Shown: piece after piece, positions 10,043-27,555 of the stretch | How the letters are laid out: each line of letters starts with the position of its first letter | How positions within the stretch are numbered: position 1 is the stretch's first letter | NCBI GenBank assembly: GCA_947172415.1 | Contig: OX359194.1 | Location: forward strand, 4,836,001 to 4,900,000 | Direction: 5' to 3' | Source of the DNA: Chondrosia reniformis | Lineage: Eukaryota; Porifera; Demospongiae; Chondrillida; Chondrillidae | DNA: 64,000 nt | Translations under genes and position numbers: made by a program | Notes under the pieces: model-generated | The model's input: only the letters and a program-made list of their open reading frames with translations | What the model was told of the DNA's origin: nothing | Database searches by the model: none

Positions 10043-13000
10043 CTAAGAAAATAGGCTGTCACCAATGGTTCTGTCTGTACCAGTGAAATCGAAAAGATCA
10101 TCAGCATCTGGGAGACTGTTGAGAAAGTCCTGAAAATGAATCAGAGGATTAAATTAAGTGTACAGGAGATACTGGTAGAGAAATGGATGGATGGAGAGAT
10201 TAAGTAATGTAAGAATAGATTTCTTCGGTAGTGTTGGATGGAGGTAAGGACTCATGTAGGGTGAGTAAGGACTCATGTAGGGTGAGTAAGGACTCATGTA
10301 GGGTGAGTAAGGATTCATGTAGGGTGAGTAAGGACTCATGTAGGGTGAGTAAGGACTCATGTAGGGTGAGTAAGGACTCATGTAGGGTGAGTAAGGACTC
10401 ATGTAGGGTGAGTAAGGATTCGTGTAGGGTGAGTAAGGACTCATGTAGGGTGAGTAAGGACTCATGTAGGGTGAGTAAGGACTCATGTAGGGTGAGTAAG
10501 GACTCATGTAGGGTGAGTAAGGACTCATGTAGGGTGAGTAAGGACTCATGTAGGATGAGTATAGCAGCTAAAAACTAACTGTAAAGTCATCTGAACTTAT
10601 GATGTCCTCTTGACTATGGTGTGGCGGTGGTAGTACATCAGCTGCTGAAATATGGTGCTGGTTGTTCTGAGCTAGAGTGGATACTGTTTGACTGTTGGAC
10701 AATGAAGTGCTTGTGGCCTGCATTGGTGGGTCAGCTGACAGCTGGTTCATCCCTTGAGTGGTGGGGTGAGATTGCCCAACCTAAGAGGTGGAAGATGAAG
10801 ATTAGCAGTAGGTAGAGATAATTAATGGACCCCTTGTATCACTTACATGATGTAAAACAGGTGCTGTAGTGGGTGTAGCAGAGTTTGGTGTGACTACAGT
10901 AGGAGTGGATGGCCCTTGCAAAGACGAAGGACTAGCTACTCGAGACTTCTTTGGTTTAGGTGTATCTAAAATAACAATAATAATAAGGTGAGATACGTAC
11001 ATACAAAGCTTAAAAAACAAGTATTTCAAGTTAAAAAGCATCCATCCTTAAAAAATAAAGTCATATGAAACTAACCCTCTGATTCCTCCCCTTTTGATGA
11101 AATGGGTCTCCTAACCGGGCTCCAACTGCAGTCTGAATTAATAGTCACTTCTTCAAACTCATCATTATCTTTCCTTTACAGGATGAGGAATAAATATTGA
11201 ACACTCAACAGTATATTCTGCATTGTAAGTACAAAAACTTACAGCTTTGCTAGAATGCTCCACATATATGTGTCTACTTCCAAACTGTCATATGGAGTCA
11301 GTCCTCTAATAAAGAAGATACAAGTAAACTTTGTCACTTGACACTCACACTGCTCAATTATGTTAATGAGAAACAATCATAACCTAATTGAATTTATCAA
11401 GGATCTGCATACAACACATAAAAACCATCAAGTAGGCTGCAGGACTAATCAGTGGAGCAGCTCATCTCAGTGGGACAAGTAGAGGTATTTTATACTGATT
11501 TCCTCTACCTGTATCAAACTTATTGTTCAGCTTTAGTATTTTGAGTGTCTAAAGACTAAAGATGAATAATCTAAAATATATTTTATACTAATTGAAAACA
11601 ATGCGATAAAGTCTGGTACAGAGCATAAGTACAGTACACTTGCTTGCAAAATGCCATTTTGTTTGTATGTATATATGTATGTGTCAAAAATAACTGTGAT
11701 AATCACAAATGCATGTGAAAAATAGTGGACTTTAAGATCTGAAGCCAATCTTAAAACTGTGATGTATCATCAATTGACTCAGGATTTTACCCCATACCAT
11801 AACGATGAGTCCTTATTAGGACGAAATAGCCGTCTATGGCTCAACCATCTCTTTGAGTGGGTAAGGATAGACTCTGGTTCCCATCAAGTGAACCTTGGTT
11901 CCACCCTTTGCTCATCATTCTCCGTAGGAGACATGAGTGGGTGGGGTAAAATCCAGAGTCAAATTATGAGACAAAAGCATGTTATTACTTTACTAAATTG
12001 CTGTTAGTCTTTTCAGGAGGAAGGGGTGATAATACGGAATGGAATGATTAGCATGAACTGCTGATAAAGATGATGCAATGTGTAATGAAGAACAAGAAAT
12101 TAACCAACTAAGACAAAGAAAATCACTTTTTATGATTGATTCATGATGTTACTATGTTAAAATAGTTAGAAAGGCACAAAACAGGAGATATGCCTTTTTG
12201 GCTATGAATTCCATCTGATCACTGTTGTGACTGCATTACACTAATTTGGCATTGGGTAATATTCAAATGAATGACATTCATATCCATAGTAAAGGAAATA
12301 AATTGAAAGAAAGTGAAAGGATCATTGTTCCCAAAAGTGGTCACCTGGATGGTGACTGTCAGCAGCTGTGTGGAGTGGAGAATTAAATACACTCTTTTCT
12401 CAAAGTGCAGTAAGTTTTGACAGCCACTTATGTCGTGTATTATCTGCATTTTCTAGAAATGTTCAGTGTAGATAATTCAGCCAATGCAAATCTTGCAGAT
12501 TCATTTATTTGTCCACCATATCTATATCATTCATGATCTGGATCATCCAATTACAAAGGTAATAGGGTATATAGCAAATTACATGTCTATTTGGACTTCT
12601 ACAAAAATGACAGCTTGACCTCGAGTTTTTGCTGCAGTCCTTGCAGTTGGCTACAACTAATACTTACCTTACACCTGCATAGAAAACACATTGACTTGGA
12701 GCAATGAAATGCAAATCTACTTACCCACAAACTGGACATTTCCATGCACTTCTAGTACAATTCAGTTCCAGGTAAGATTCCAAATCGAAGCTCTACAAAA
12801 GGAAATGCTTAGCAATCTGAAGCCTACTCTACATACATATGTACTGTATATATACTTAAAATATGCTTTTAGATTGGAAAATGTTGATTTATGTCTTTGA
12901 TTGAATAGACAGAACACTAGAAAAGGTACCTATTACTTTGTAAGCCCTATTGACCAATACTTTGCCATCTATAGCTGCCAGTAGATTCAACAGAAAAATA

Positions 13001-16000
13001 CGATCCTACTCTTCAGTTATTGTGTTAGATATGAAGTTATTTGGGCAGCAGCACAGTAGGGAGATTGCTAGCATACAAGCTTAAAATACTTGTGCACATA
13101 CGTATGTAGACTTATGCCATCGCTGATTGGTGAGTGGATAATATTTAATAAGCTTAAATTGCAAAACAGATTGGCCAGACTCAGTAGGCTATGAGCCAGA
13201 GTCAACTATGCATAATACATCAGTTTTGATTAGTGCATTTTTGATAGCCTATAACAAGTACTGCCATGAAATGCCCTCACTCAAATAACTTAGGTGTTCC
13301 TACTGTGTAAATAGTTGAACATATGAATACCCAAAGCAATTATCATATCACCAATATTTAATCAATACATACGTAATATAATTAAGAGGGAAATTATGAA
13401 ATAGTACAATTTATGTATGCAAGTCACTACTTCTCTATCACTGAGCTACAGCTGTGCATGGTATCTTGAGATGATTAAAAAGGTATATACACTAGAAACT
13501 GATTAATGAGAAATCTGCGGTGCAGGGCAAAGTACGTATATCTTGTTAACAATATGGATTTTAGAACATAATAAGATAATTTTGCAAAGATTCCTGAAAG
13601 AAGTGCAAAAGAGACATCTCCTTGTTTCACAAGAAATGCACATAATAAAGTTAAAAGAGACTGGTCAATTTATAGAGGAATCATTTGGATATATGTAGAT
13701 ACATTGTTATTCAGCCTATACTAGTAACTACAGAGTACAGATCTTATTTTAAATGTGTGTTAATCACTACACAAGTGTCTCAGTCTGATAATTCTTAAAT
13801 ACTTTTCTACTTTTACGTCTTATTTGTGCATGTTGACTAAGGCTACCTAGACAAAACAACCTTATTCAGAGAAAAAAGCTAGATGACCCTAAACTACATA
13901 CGTAGGTATGCATATATGTACGTACATACCTGCATGTGGTGACAGTCACTGCCTCTTGATGGGATTGAAATTCTCTTGTAGGTAATTGGGCACTTGAGAG
14001 ATATACGAATGGCTGTCTGCTGCACACTGTCATCGCTCCCGGTAAAATGCTTTTTCACTGCAAACAAATGGGGAAAATGATAGTTGGCATTAAAGGCTTG
14101 ATAAAGATACACTGTTATTATACATAAATGTATATATTACTTTACTGCAGCATATACGTATATAGAGAGGTAAATCAAATTTTACAAATGTACATTTACT
14201 TATATGGCATGAAATAATGTTTATAACTAACTTCTAGATTTACAGATTTCTTCTTTCATCTGTTTTTTTGCTAACAACTTTTGAAGCATTGACTTGACAG
14301 ATGGACGGTGTACCAAACATAACACAAAGTTATGAGACTACATGTGTACATTCACATAGAAAGAAAAAAGAGCATTTTGTGAGTAACCGATGAGTAACCG
14401 ATGAGTGACCGATGAGTGACCGATGAGTGACCAATGAGTGACCGATGAGTGACGGATGAGTAACCGATGAGTGACCGATGAGTGACCGATGAGTGACCGA
14501 TGAGTGACCGACATGGTTTTGAAGATTATAAGGTACAAATACAAAATTTGTAAACTTACACAGCAGCACTGTGGGGCTGTTATTCTAAGATAGTTTGGTC
14601 CAGGTTGACATGCCCTTTTAATGTGCAGTGGCTTATGAAGCGACCATGAACCACCACCCTGCAAAAGGGAGGTAAGAGGAAAAGGACACAGATTATTCTG
14701 GTAAATGAAACATTCTAACCAGCATAAATACATACATATGTATGCACTTAGACCCTTATATACGTATGTATGTATGTACAAACATATATAAGTATAACTG
14801 CATGTACCTTATCAATGGGAAACTTTTCATTGTTGACCATCACAGAAACTGCTGCAGGCCAATTGCATACTTCCTGTTTGTCCTTCTCATGATAACAGTT
14901 CAGCTGAAGTTCCAAATCAAATCTTTAAATATTGAGTGAAAAGAGTAGTCACTGAAAATAAGCAAAGCTAGCAGAGCAAGGAACTCTTACCTTTCCATCA
15001 ACATAGGGTAGATTTTATCACTTAGTATAAAATGATGATTGCTGTGAGTTACTCCATGGGGGAGCTTGAACGGCTTCAACAGCATCCCGCCATCTCTCAA
15101 GGGAAAAGTTAATCTCATTAAATGATAGGGATCTGTTGTCATGGAAACAAGAAGATGAAAGCATATCATGTAAAATGAGTAATAACTGTACCTTTGGCAG
15201 GGGAAGGGTAATATCCATTCATTTGCAGGGGGGCAGAACCAACAGGGTTCATTTGAACATTTCCATTTGACATTGGTGACATAGTGTGAAACTGATGGGG
15301 GGAAGGGTAGGAGTGGATTTCTGGTCCAGGAGAAACAGAAAAGCTGTCATGGGTCATCTGATGTGATGGGGCAATCTGCCGATATACTATGTTAGTGTGA
15401 TGTGGAAGACCTTGTGGGTGTCCATGGTAACCGGTGGGTGTTGGGTGGTGGCTTGCAAGGTATTGTGTGTTGACCTGTGGCTGGTAGGGACTATGAACAA
15501 CTGGACTATCAATTGGTGATGCACTGAGTATTGGGGTATGGGTTTGGTTTCCATGGTAACCACTAGGTGTAGATCCATGGTCTATTATTGTAACACCAAG
15601 GGGCAACGAATTTGGACGCGAAGAAAATTGTGAATAATGGTTAGGTTGAATAATATGCTGACTACGCTGAATAGCCTGAGGCTGAGGGGTAATGACCATT
15701 TGTTTTGGTACAGCCCCATCAATTTGGGAAGGCGAGGCTTGAGGGTGTGTTACTACTGGTTGCTGAACTGTTGATGGCACTGAATATACTGTTGTAACCT
15801 GATTGGAGGGCTGGATTGGAGTGGAGAGGGCTAGGTTAGGAGGTGTTGCCGGAGGAGGTTGGGAGCTTGATAAAGTAGAAGAGTGTGGCTGCTGATTAGG
15901 ATGAACTCCATTTAAAGTTGGTTGTGTCGGTGTGATCACATTTAAAATTGGCTGAGTGGGATTGGCTGCATTAACAGCGGGTTGGGTGGGCGTGGCTGCA

Positions 16001-19000
16001 TTATTAACAGTTGGTTGAGTAGGAGTGGCTGTATTAACAGGCTTGGATGGTACACTCATGGGAGTTGGAGGCCTTAGACTGTTAACTGGCTGAACAGTGG
16101 TACCTGACGTAGGAGTTGCTACCTGAATCATCTGCTGGTTCTGCAATTGGACAGCATGTGGAAGAACCTGGAAAACAAATTATTTTTGATGAATGCAATA
16201 CAATCTGATTAGACAGTCAAATACATACCTGATTTGGTGGACCTGGCCCATATGCAATGTTTTGGTTATATTCTTGCACCTGTGAGGGTGAAAACATGGA
16301 AGGCCCACTTGGTTGCATAACTCCTTGGTTCTTATCGGCCATCTGATTAGCAGTAGCAGTGGCAGTGGCAGTTGCTGTTGCAGCTGCAGCAGCTATGGCC
16401 GCGGCAGCTGCCACCTGTGCTGGGTTAGACTGCCTTTGGGTATCAGGTACATGCTGCAAGTGATTTGCCTTATGGTTGTAAGATTCACTCATAACTGGGG
16501 TCATTATTTGAGTGGGTGTGGACACATAGGGCCTGTTAGCCATTGAGGAAATAGGAGTGGGGCCTACTTGTGGTGGATAGGTGTGGCTGCTGGCATACAC
16601 ATTTGTTACAACGGAGAAGGCTTGTTGCATTGGAGCATTCGGCTGAAGTTGGGAAGGTTGCTCACTAGAGTAGGAGAGTTTAGTAAAGTGCACATATGTT
16701 AGCTGAAGTACATATTATGCATACATATATGTATGAAAGTACACAATACACAGAAAGAGGTACAGTCATAGTGACATTATGTATACATACATGTCTTATC
16801 AGTAATGATTGGACAACCACATTTACCAAAGGTAATGGAAGACTACCTAAAATTCCATTCTTATAATAAAATTGAAAGCATAAATATTTGATGAAAACTT
16901 ACAAAACAGCAGGTCTATGATGGACCATTTGTTGTGAGTAGGCAGGGCTTACAAACTGCGTAGACTTCTGATAACGCATAGAAAGGACTTTATTTAAATC
17001 TTCAAACCACTGTGTTACAATAACAGCTGATTTTTCTGTTAACAAGTGCCGATTGTGGACACAAATTTCTAAAAGTCTATGACCTACAGATGTACATAAA
17101 CACAAACAGTAAATGGTATGTGAATTATGTTACTGTCATGCATTTATGTACATATACGTATATGTATGTGCGTATGTATGTACGTATGTGTGTAAGCATG
17201 TATACGAATTGTGTATACGTAGTTACACAGCTGTATTGTACAAACCTAATTCCAGATCAAATCCTGGAGTGCTTGCAAATCGAGAAACTACTTGTAAACA
17301 GCCAATGAGGTTAATTTCAAAATGTCTATCAAATGATCTAAATGCAAATGAACAAAATGTAAGATTCAGTAAACAGATTAAATACAACAAGTACAGCAAG
17401 TGGAGTTCACATGATCATTCACTTCCAAAACATTGCAGCAGAAAATGCCTTCAATTTCACAAGGGCCTGTAATTTCTGCAGATGCTAGTGAAAAAGAGCA
17501 TATTTCTTCTAAATTTTGAAGGTGAAAATTGAAAAGTCTCATGACTTTCAGAAGATTTACAACATCATTTTAACCTGGAAATGTTTAGCAACAACTGAAA
17601 TGGTATTTTTTTAACATTTTAATATTATGTACATCTTGATAGAGAACAATTATTACTCTCCATCAAAGGCACTCCAGTTGATACAGATAACTATATTAAC
17701 CATATACGTATGTAATTAGACCGGAGTTACCCAATTATATCTTTATGGCAACTATTGCTTATTGATTAGCAATAAGGTGTTTACATGTACGTACATATGT
17801 ATGTATGTATGTATGTATATCTCTAGTTATTGGAAACAAAATTACGTAGGTGTTTTAATGCTAAATACAAATTTACCAAAATTGTGTTCCCTTGCTAATA
17901 TAATATGTTATCAGAAAGTGAACTAGCATTCTGTAAGTAGGAATGGCTTGAAAACATGAGCACCCTATTCAATATATTATGTACTAACACCTCAAAAAAT
18001 GACAAATAACTGCAGTCAGATTCTTAATACAACTACTTGTTTTTACACCTTTTAGGCTTGACTGAAGTGGGACCATCAGTAATACAAAGGAGCTCTAAGA
18101 AATACTGTATTAATCAATTGTTGAGTTTAATACGCAACTTTTTCTTTCTTGCACGTACTGACCCTCCGATGCAAAAGAGAGGATATATACATATGCACAT
18201 AGAAACAACGTAACCAAAACGTCAAAGGCAATGTCTTACAACATTCAGAAAGAATATAATTTGAGAGTGGCCAAAATAAATACGTAGATCTTTACAGCCA
18301 TTTTCAAATTAAGAGCTACTAAAAAGTTGTTCCTTTCTCATTGAGGTAGACTCTACAGTGTTTTTACAGAGCAAATTTAAAGAATAAAAGTCTATAAATA
18401 ATGAAGTGGCAAAATAAATTAAAAATAAGAAACATTGAAACCTGAAAAAGAAGCATGGACGGGACTGTTTCCAGAAATCTTTAAATCTTGAAAAATGATT
18501 GAAAGAAAAAACTTAATCTCAAGCCTATAGTTGGGCTACTGTTATAAAGGTTTACTGAACATTTATGTGTTCACTACACTTACCTACGTATATACGTATG
18601 TAGTTCAGTGAGTGTTAAGCTTTTATGATGTACACAGACTGTTTTCCATACAATCACAACATTTTCACAACAATCCCTACTCAAAAGCTGTCATATGAAT
18701 GCAGTAAAACCAACTGTGTATGTACATCACACAGGTTTAAATACATCAAGCTATGCAAATGTACTGGACCTAGATCCATACATATGATAGGTAAGCCTTT
18801 ATGACATTTGCCCACTCTATTATCACCTTCTAGTTTCAATCCTCTTTCAAGATGTACTTTTTTCAAGCAAGCAGTGATTCCCCTACTTTTTTTCATTTTC
18901 AATGTTTTCATTTAACTTATCATAATTACATAATTTACATATAAATTACAAGATTGAGTAATACTGAATGTTGAATGTACATGCCATTGATTAAAACACC

Positions 19001-22000
19001 TAATTTGAATGTATATTATAATATTTAGTAGATGGAAGTATTAATCTGAAAGGTTTGGATGCTACATACATATGTACATTTAGGCTTCACATTAAAGAAG
19101 CTTAGGCAAGTCAGTTGGAAAAGGTACAGTATTACGTATATATAAATATATCCAAGCAACATGAGTTAAGCCAAGTATGGAATAGAAAGCACTTCTTTGT
19201 TTCACTTATCTTAAATTACCTTGGGTTGCTGCACCAATCAATAAGTGTTCTGACAGAAGTACAGTAACCGTTTGGATTAGACAAGTGCTGCTTCAACACT
19301 AATAATCTTTCATTTGTAGCTTTAAAATGATTATCCATGGCAGTGTAGTGATGAGGAGGGGGGGCAGGGGTGGGGCCAGAGGTTGCAACTGGAGATGGTC
19401 CAGGACGGATTGACTGGCCCTGGTCAGGACCTATTATCTGGTATGTCGCCATCCCAGGAGCGTTACCTAAAATTGAGGATGGTTGAGGTTAACAGTTGTT
19501 TTCACATAATGGGAGGTATGTATGGAATGAACTAGTGAGTAGAGTAAACTCTGAATGTTTATGTATGTAGCTCAATACAATTTGAAAGGTCAGAATGAAC
19601 AGTGAATGCCTTCTAATGTAGAGACCATGGGAAATAATTAATTTTCCTGATTTTGCAGGTTTCCTTATTTCAAGAGTTGACTCTTTATTACTCTTACAAG
19701 TGTTTGCTTTTAATAAGTAATAATAATGTTGCATATACGTACATATGACAACAATATATAACTTCTAAAGGCATGCATTACCCTCATATAATCCTACACT
19801 TAATGGTATGGCTTACTTCCATTGAATAAGCCAAACACTTGAAGCTACGTATAAAATGTACAAATTCAAATTACTTAGCAATTGGAAGACTTTTATTCAT
19901 TAACATAATACCATCATGAAAAAACATTGTGACACAGTAATCTTATACCACTCAAGTAAAGTCTTCATTGATTTATGAAAATTCAGATTTACAATTCTGT
20001 TACAAAGATGACACAAGTTACTTGCATTTAATTGGTGCATTTGACATTCTACTTGTTGTTCAAACTACCACTTGTCTCTGTCTTCCCACATTGGTGTGTT
20101 TCAGGTTGATTTTCTCTACTAAAGATTGGCTTTCTATTTCAGTTTCTGTTTACACAGCGAGAACATTACTTCAGAGTTGTAGCATTTCTAGTAGGTCTTT
20201 CAGTACATACGTATGTATGTATGTATGTATGTATGTATGTATGTATGTATGTATGTATGTATGTATGTATGTATGTATGTATGTATGTATGTATGTATGT
20301 ATGTATGTATTTATGTATGTCCAGCTTGGAAAACAATCCACACAGCAAGCAAGTCAATTTCATTTTCGTATATGCAAGTGGGAATATACGGCTAGTTAAA
20401 CCATAATTAGTCCAAACATTGAGATTATATTCTGTGTAAGAAGGTGTTTAGATTTAAGGACACCTGCCAATCACTAGAGTGGGTGGCGTTTTGATTTTGC
20501 TGAGAGACAGTGAGATTCCAAAAGATGTATTTACTGTTAGCATTGAAAAGTGAAACTACGTATGTATGGTTGGCCATAAACTTGTGTGTCAAGGTCTACA
20601 GGAAGACCCTAGAAGTCCAGGATCAGTGAACATAAGAGGGCAGTGGCCATGGGTGATGCAAGGAACACTAATGCTACCCACTGGATGAACACAAGCCACA
20701 ACACGGACTAGGGGTGCAGCAGCAGTGGTGGACAGGTCAAGCAGATGGAGAGAGAGAAAGATCAAGGAGAATATATACGTATGTATGTATGTATATCAGT
20801 ACCAGGACGACCTGGAACATGGATTTGAGGTTTTCCTTGAGTTCAGTGTGGAACTCCCTAATTAGGTATTTAGATGAGTAAACTGGGTAGTAAAAGTATT
20901 GAAAACATGAATTAGCAGACTTATTAGGTACAGGAGGAGGCTTGTTAGCAAGGGAGTATTTAGGAGTACCTGAGGTAGTCCACGGTAAACCAATAGAGAG
21001 CTCAGGTTATGACAGTTTGCACAGGTGTAAAACAAAAGTATGTATTACAATATAATGATTATGGTAGTAAATAAAATTCATTAAACAACTGTTTAACCAC
21101 TACAAGCAGTACACAATTTCATTGTAAAATGTCAATGTTGCACAATATGGTTGCCTAAGTTTACAGAGTTCACTAATTCATTATACTATATGAAAACAAC
21201 TAAAATATATTTATAATCCCATTAGTAGCATGATATAGGTAGGCTACAACATATGTAATTAAGTGGTTGTCATGGTAATTTATTAAAAAATATTTCTCAG
21301 TTATTGCAACTACAAAGGAAGACTGACCACAAAACTAGTTTACTACTACTGTCTCTAAATATGGATGTCTCTGAATCTGGTAAGAGTGAAAAGAGATGGG
21401 TGATCGGTGGCTCTTCTCTATAAATTATAGCATTAATGTACACGTATGTATGTACGTAGGCTTGGGCATATTCAAATGTAGTCAGGCAATTACATAGGTA
21501 TGCATCTAAGTAAGACAATCATCTGGATTACGTTCTTTATAAAGGAGACGGATGAAGGACATCGGACAGCATTCCTTAAGGAAAAGTAGAATAGAAGGAC
21601 AAAAGAAATGCATGTACAGTGTGCAACTTCGCAGCCTCAGACAAGATGATAATCTGAGACACAGATGAGATGATAATCAGAGACACAGACAAGATGATAA
21701 TCAGAGACACAGACAAGATGATAATCAGAGACACAGATGAGATGATAATCAGAGACACAGATGAGATGATAATCAGAGACACAGATGAGATGATAATCAG
21801 AGACACAGACAAGATGATAATCAGAGACACAGACAAGATGATAATCAGAGACACAGACGAGATGATAATCAGAGACACAGACGAGATGATAATCAGAGAC
21901 ACAGACAAGATGATAATCAGAGACACAGATGAGATGATAATCAGAGACACAGACAAGATGATAATCAGAGACACAGATGAGATGATAATCAGAGACACAG

Positions 22001-23271
22001 ATGAGATGATAATCAGAGACACAGACGAGATGATAATCAGAGACACAGATGAGATGATAATCAGAGACACAGATGAGATGATAATCAGAGACACAGACAA
22101 GATGATAATCAGAGACACAGATGAGATGATAATCAGAGACACAGACAAGATGATAATCAGAGACACAGATGAGATGATAATCAGAGACACAGATGAGATG
22201 ATAATCAGAGACACAGATGAGATGATAATCAGAGACACAGATGAGATGATAATCAGAGACACAGATGAGATGATAATCAGAGACACAGATGAGATGATAA
22301 TCAGAGACACAGACAAGATGATAATCTGAGACACAGATGAGATGATAATCAGAGACACAGATGAGATGACAAGACAACAGTGACAGTAGAGTGCTGACAA
22401 AGTGACATACGTACATTTATAGTACATTTGGAAGGAAGTTATATTAGGAGCTCAAAGTGTTACCATGCTAGACAAAAATTTTCCTGCAATTTTTATAAAT
22501 TAGGACACACTATTGTTAACTACTGTCAGTGGTTTACCTACATATTACAAAGTCAGTGCAGGAAAATAACCACCTAACAAGTACTTAATGGACTATTTAT
22601 GTATGTAGCTCACTGCAAGTTGCTACACATACATACAACATACGTACATATATGTATGTACATATAAGAAGCGTGGATAAACAGTAAACAAGATGGACAG
22701 CAGAGATGCGTTGGTACATATGTACGTACGTATGTATATGTATTAGCAATGTAAGGGCAGGTACGTACATATGTACGTATGTACGTATGTTTCGTCATTT
22801 GACTCTAAATTTTACCCTATTTTGCTCATTGTGCTCTTCAGGAGACATGAGTGGGTGGGGTAAACTCCAGAGTCAGATAATGAAACATCACAGCTTTAAG
22901 AAAAAAGTCCCCTATTTTTTCAGATACATACATACGTATGTATGTACAGTAGAATCTGGAAGTCTGAGTACATACGTACGTACGTAGTACTATTTCCAAA
23001 AGTAAGATACAGCAGTGAGATCTACAGGTAAAAGTGCTTACGCAGCTTCCATAAGGAATGAGTCTTATATATATATTCCTTACGTAATGTAATTAATACT
23101 ATAAACATTTACTTAAGTTACCATAATATTACTCAGCATTTCAATGACTTCAGCTCAGTTGACAGGCTTCATTGAACACTTACCTGCATCAGGGGGAGGG
23201 GCAATGGGTGTGGAAACAATTTGGTGAACAACAGGTTGACCTGGCTGGTATGCTGGTGGTAAGCTCGACAT
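10043..23271 (-). CDS. ZMIZ1: ZMIZ1/ZMIZ2 (tonalli)-like transcriptional coregulator with SP-RING (Miz) zinc finger
   Basis: PIAS-like nuclear cofactor. Seventeen coding exons, minus strand: 23271-23184 (ATG directly after a splice acceptor, so a 5'UTR exon lies upstream), 19466-19220, 17337-17246, 17083-16903, 16664-16229, 16167-15192, 15132-14991, 14922-14808, 14658-14560, 14337-14232, 14057-13930, 12792-12725, 11305-11243, 11173-11076, 10965-10847, 10780-10580, 10129-10043. All phases agree, giving 1081 residues (human ZMIZ1 about 1067). Order: conserved N-terminal helical domain (about 40-200, with LIDWCSNPR and GCLQVVSR); long Pro/Gln/Thr-rich region with the Ala/Thr tract (AAAAATATATATATA) also known in ZMIZ1; PINIT-like domain (about 674-830, LTFPLRDG, CCCSHNFVLCLVHRPS); SP-RING (about 846-895) with probable zinc ligands C866, H868, C889, C892; then SLEVDTYMW and FEEVTINSDCSW, and an acidic/hydrophobic C-terminus (DFLNSLPDADDLFDF). 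It is co-orthologous to the ZMIZ1/2 pair, so the symbol is approximate. Confidence 0.94.
10237..10558 (+). repeat. Minisatellite, 21-bp unit, about 15 copies
   Basis: Unit AGGGTGAGTAAGGACTCATGT with few substitutions, in the last intron of the ZMIZ-like gene. Long ORFs arise on both strands only because the period is a multiple of three. Each unit contains a 5' splice-site-like GGTGAGTA on the strand opposite the gene. Confidence 0.95.
11774..11962. mobile_element. Short inverted-repeat element (about 190 bp) with a hammerhead-like core
   Basis: Ends are inverted: TTGACTCAGGATTTTACCCC at 11774-11793 and GGGGTAAAATCCAGAGTCAA at 11943-11962. A diverged and internally shorter relative lies at 22801-22874. 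The element contains GATGAGTCC-N6-GGACGAAA. It sits in a ZMIZ intron. Confidence 0.65.
11803..11842 (+). ncRNA. Degenerate hammerhead-ribozyme-like motif
   Basis: CGATGA, a 4-bp stem (GTCC/GGAC) with a 6-nt loop, GAAA, then a 4-bp hairpin AGCC/GGCT resemble the hammerhead core with helices II and III. The essential CUGAUGA reads ACGAUGA here, and helix I pairing is poor. It is most likely an inactive relic or chance. Confidence 0.3.
14378..14513 (+). repeat. Minisatellite, 11-bp unit, about 12 copies
   Basis: Unit GATGAGTGACC with variants (GAGTAACC), in the ZMIZ intron between exons 14658-14560 and 14337-14232. The period is not a multiple of three. Confidence 0.93.
20206..20312 (+). repeat. 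Microsatellite (TATG)n, about 26 copies
   Basis: An almost pure tetranucleotide run in the large ZMIZ intron (19467-23183). The rest of that intron shows no coding signal apart from the 24-bp minisatellite and a short repeat copy. Confidence 0.97.
21635..22372 (+). repeat. Minisatellite, 24-bp unit, about 30 copies
   Basis: Unit GATGATAATCAGAGACACAG plus ATGA or ACAA. Open frames of over 200 codons on both strands come from the period being a multiple of three. It lies inside a ZMIZ intron with no splice-site logic around it, so it is not coding. Confidence 0.96.
22801..22874. mobile_element. Second, short copy of the 11774-11962 inverted-repeat family
   Basis: GACTCTAAATTTTACCC at the left and GGGGTAAACTCCAGAGTC at the right form inverted ends. 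The right half GGAGACATGAGTGGGTGGGG is shared nearly exactly with the copy at 11774-11962. The internal hammerhead-like part is absent. Confidence 0.65.

Positions 23272-27555
<4,284 letters not shown>

Noticed and set aside
13894..14112. An independent small gene with a CPIT motif
   Set aside because: It is one exon of the ZMIZ SP-RING domain; both splice sites and phases join to neighbours.
21576..22427. Open frames of 219-283 codons with an 8-residue repeat on both strands
   Set aside because: They come from a 24-bp minisatellite inside a ZMIZ intron. Both strands are open equally, and no splice structure or non-repeat coding flank exists.
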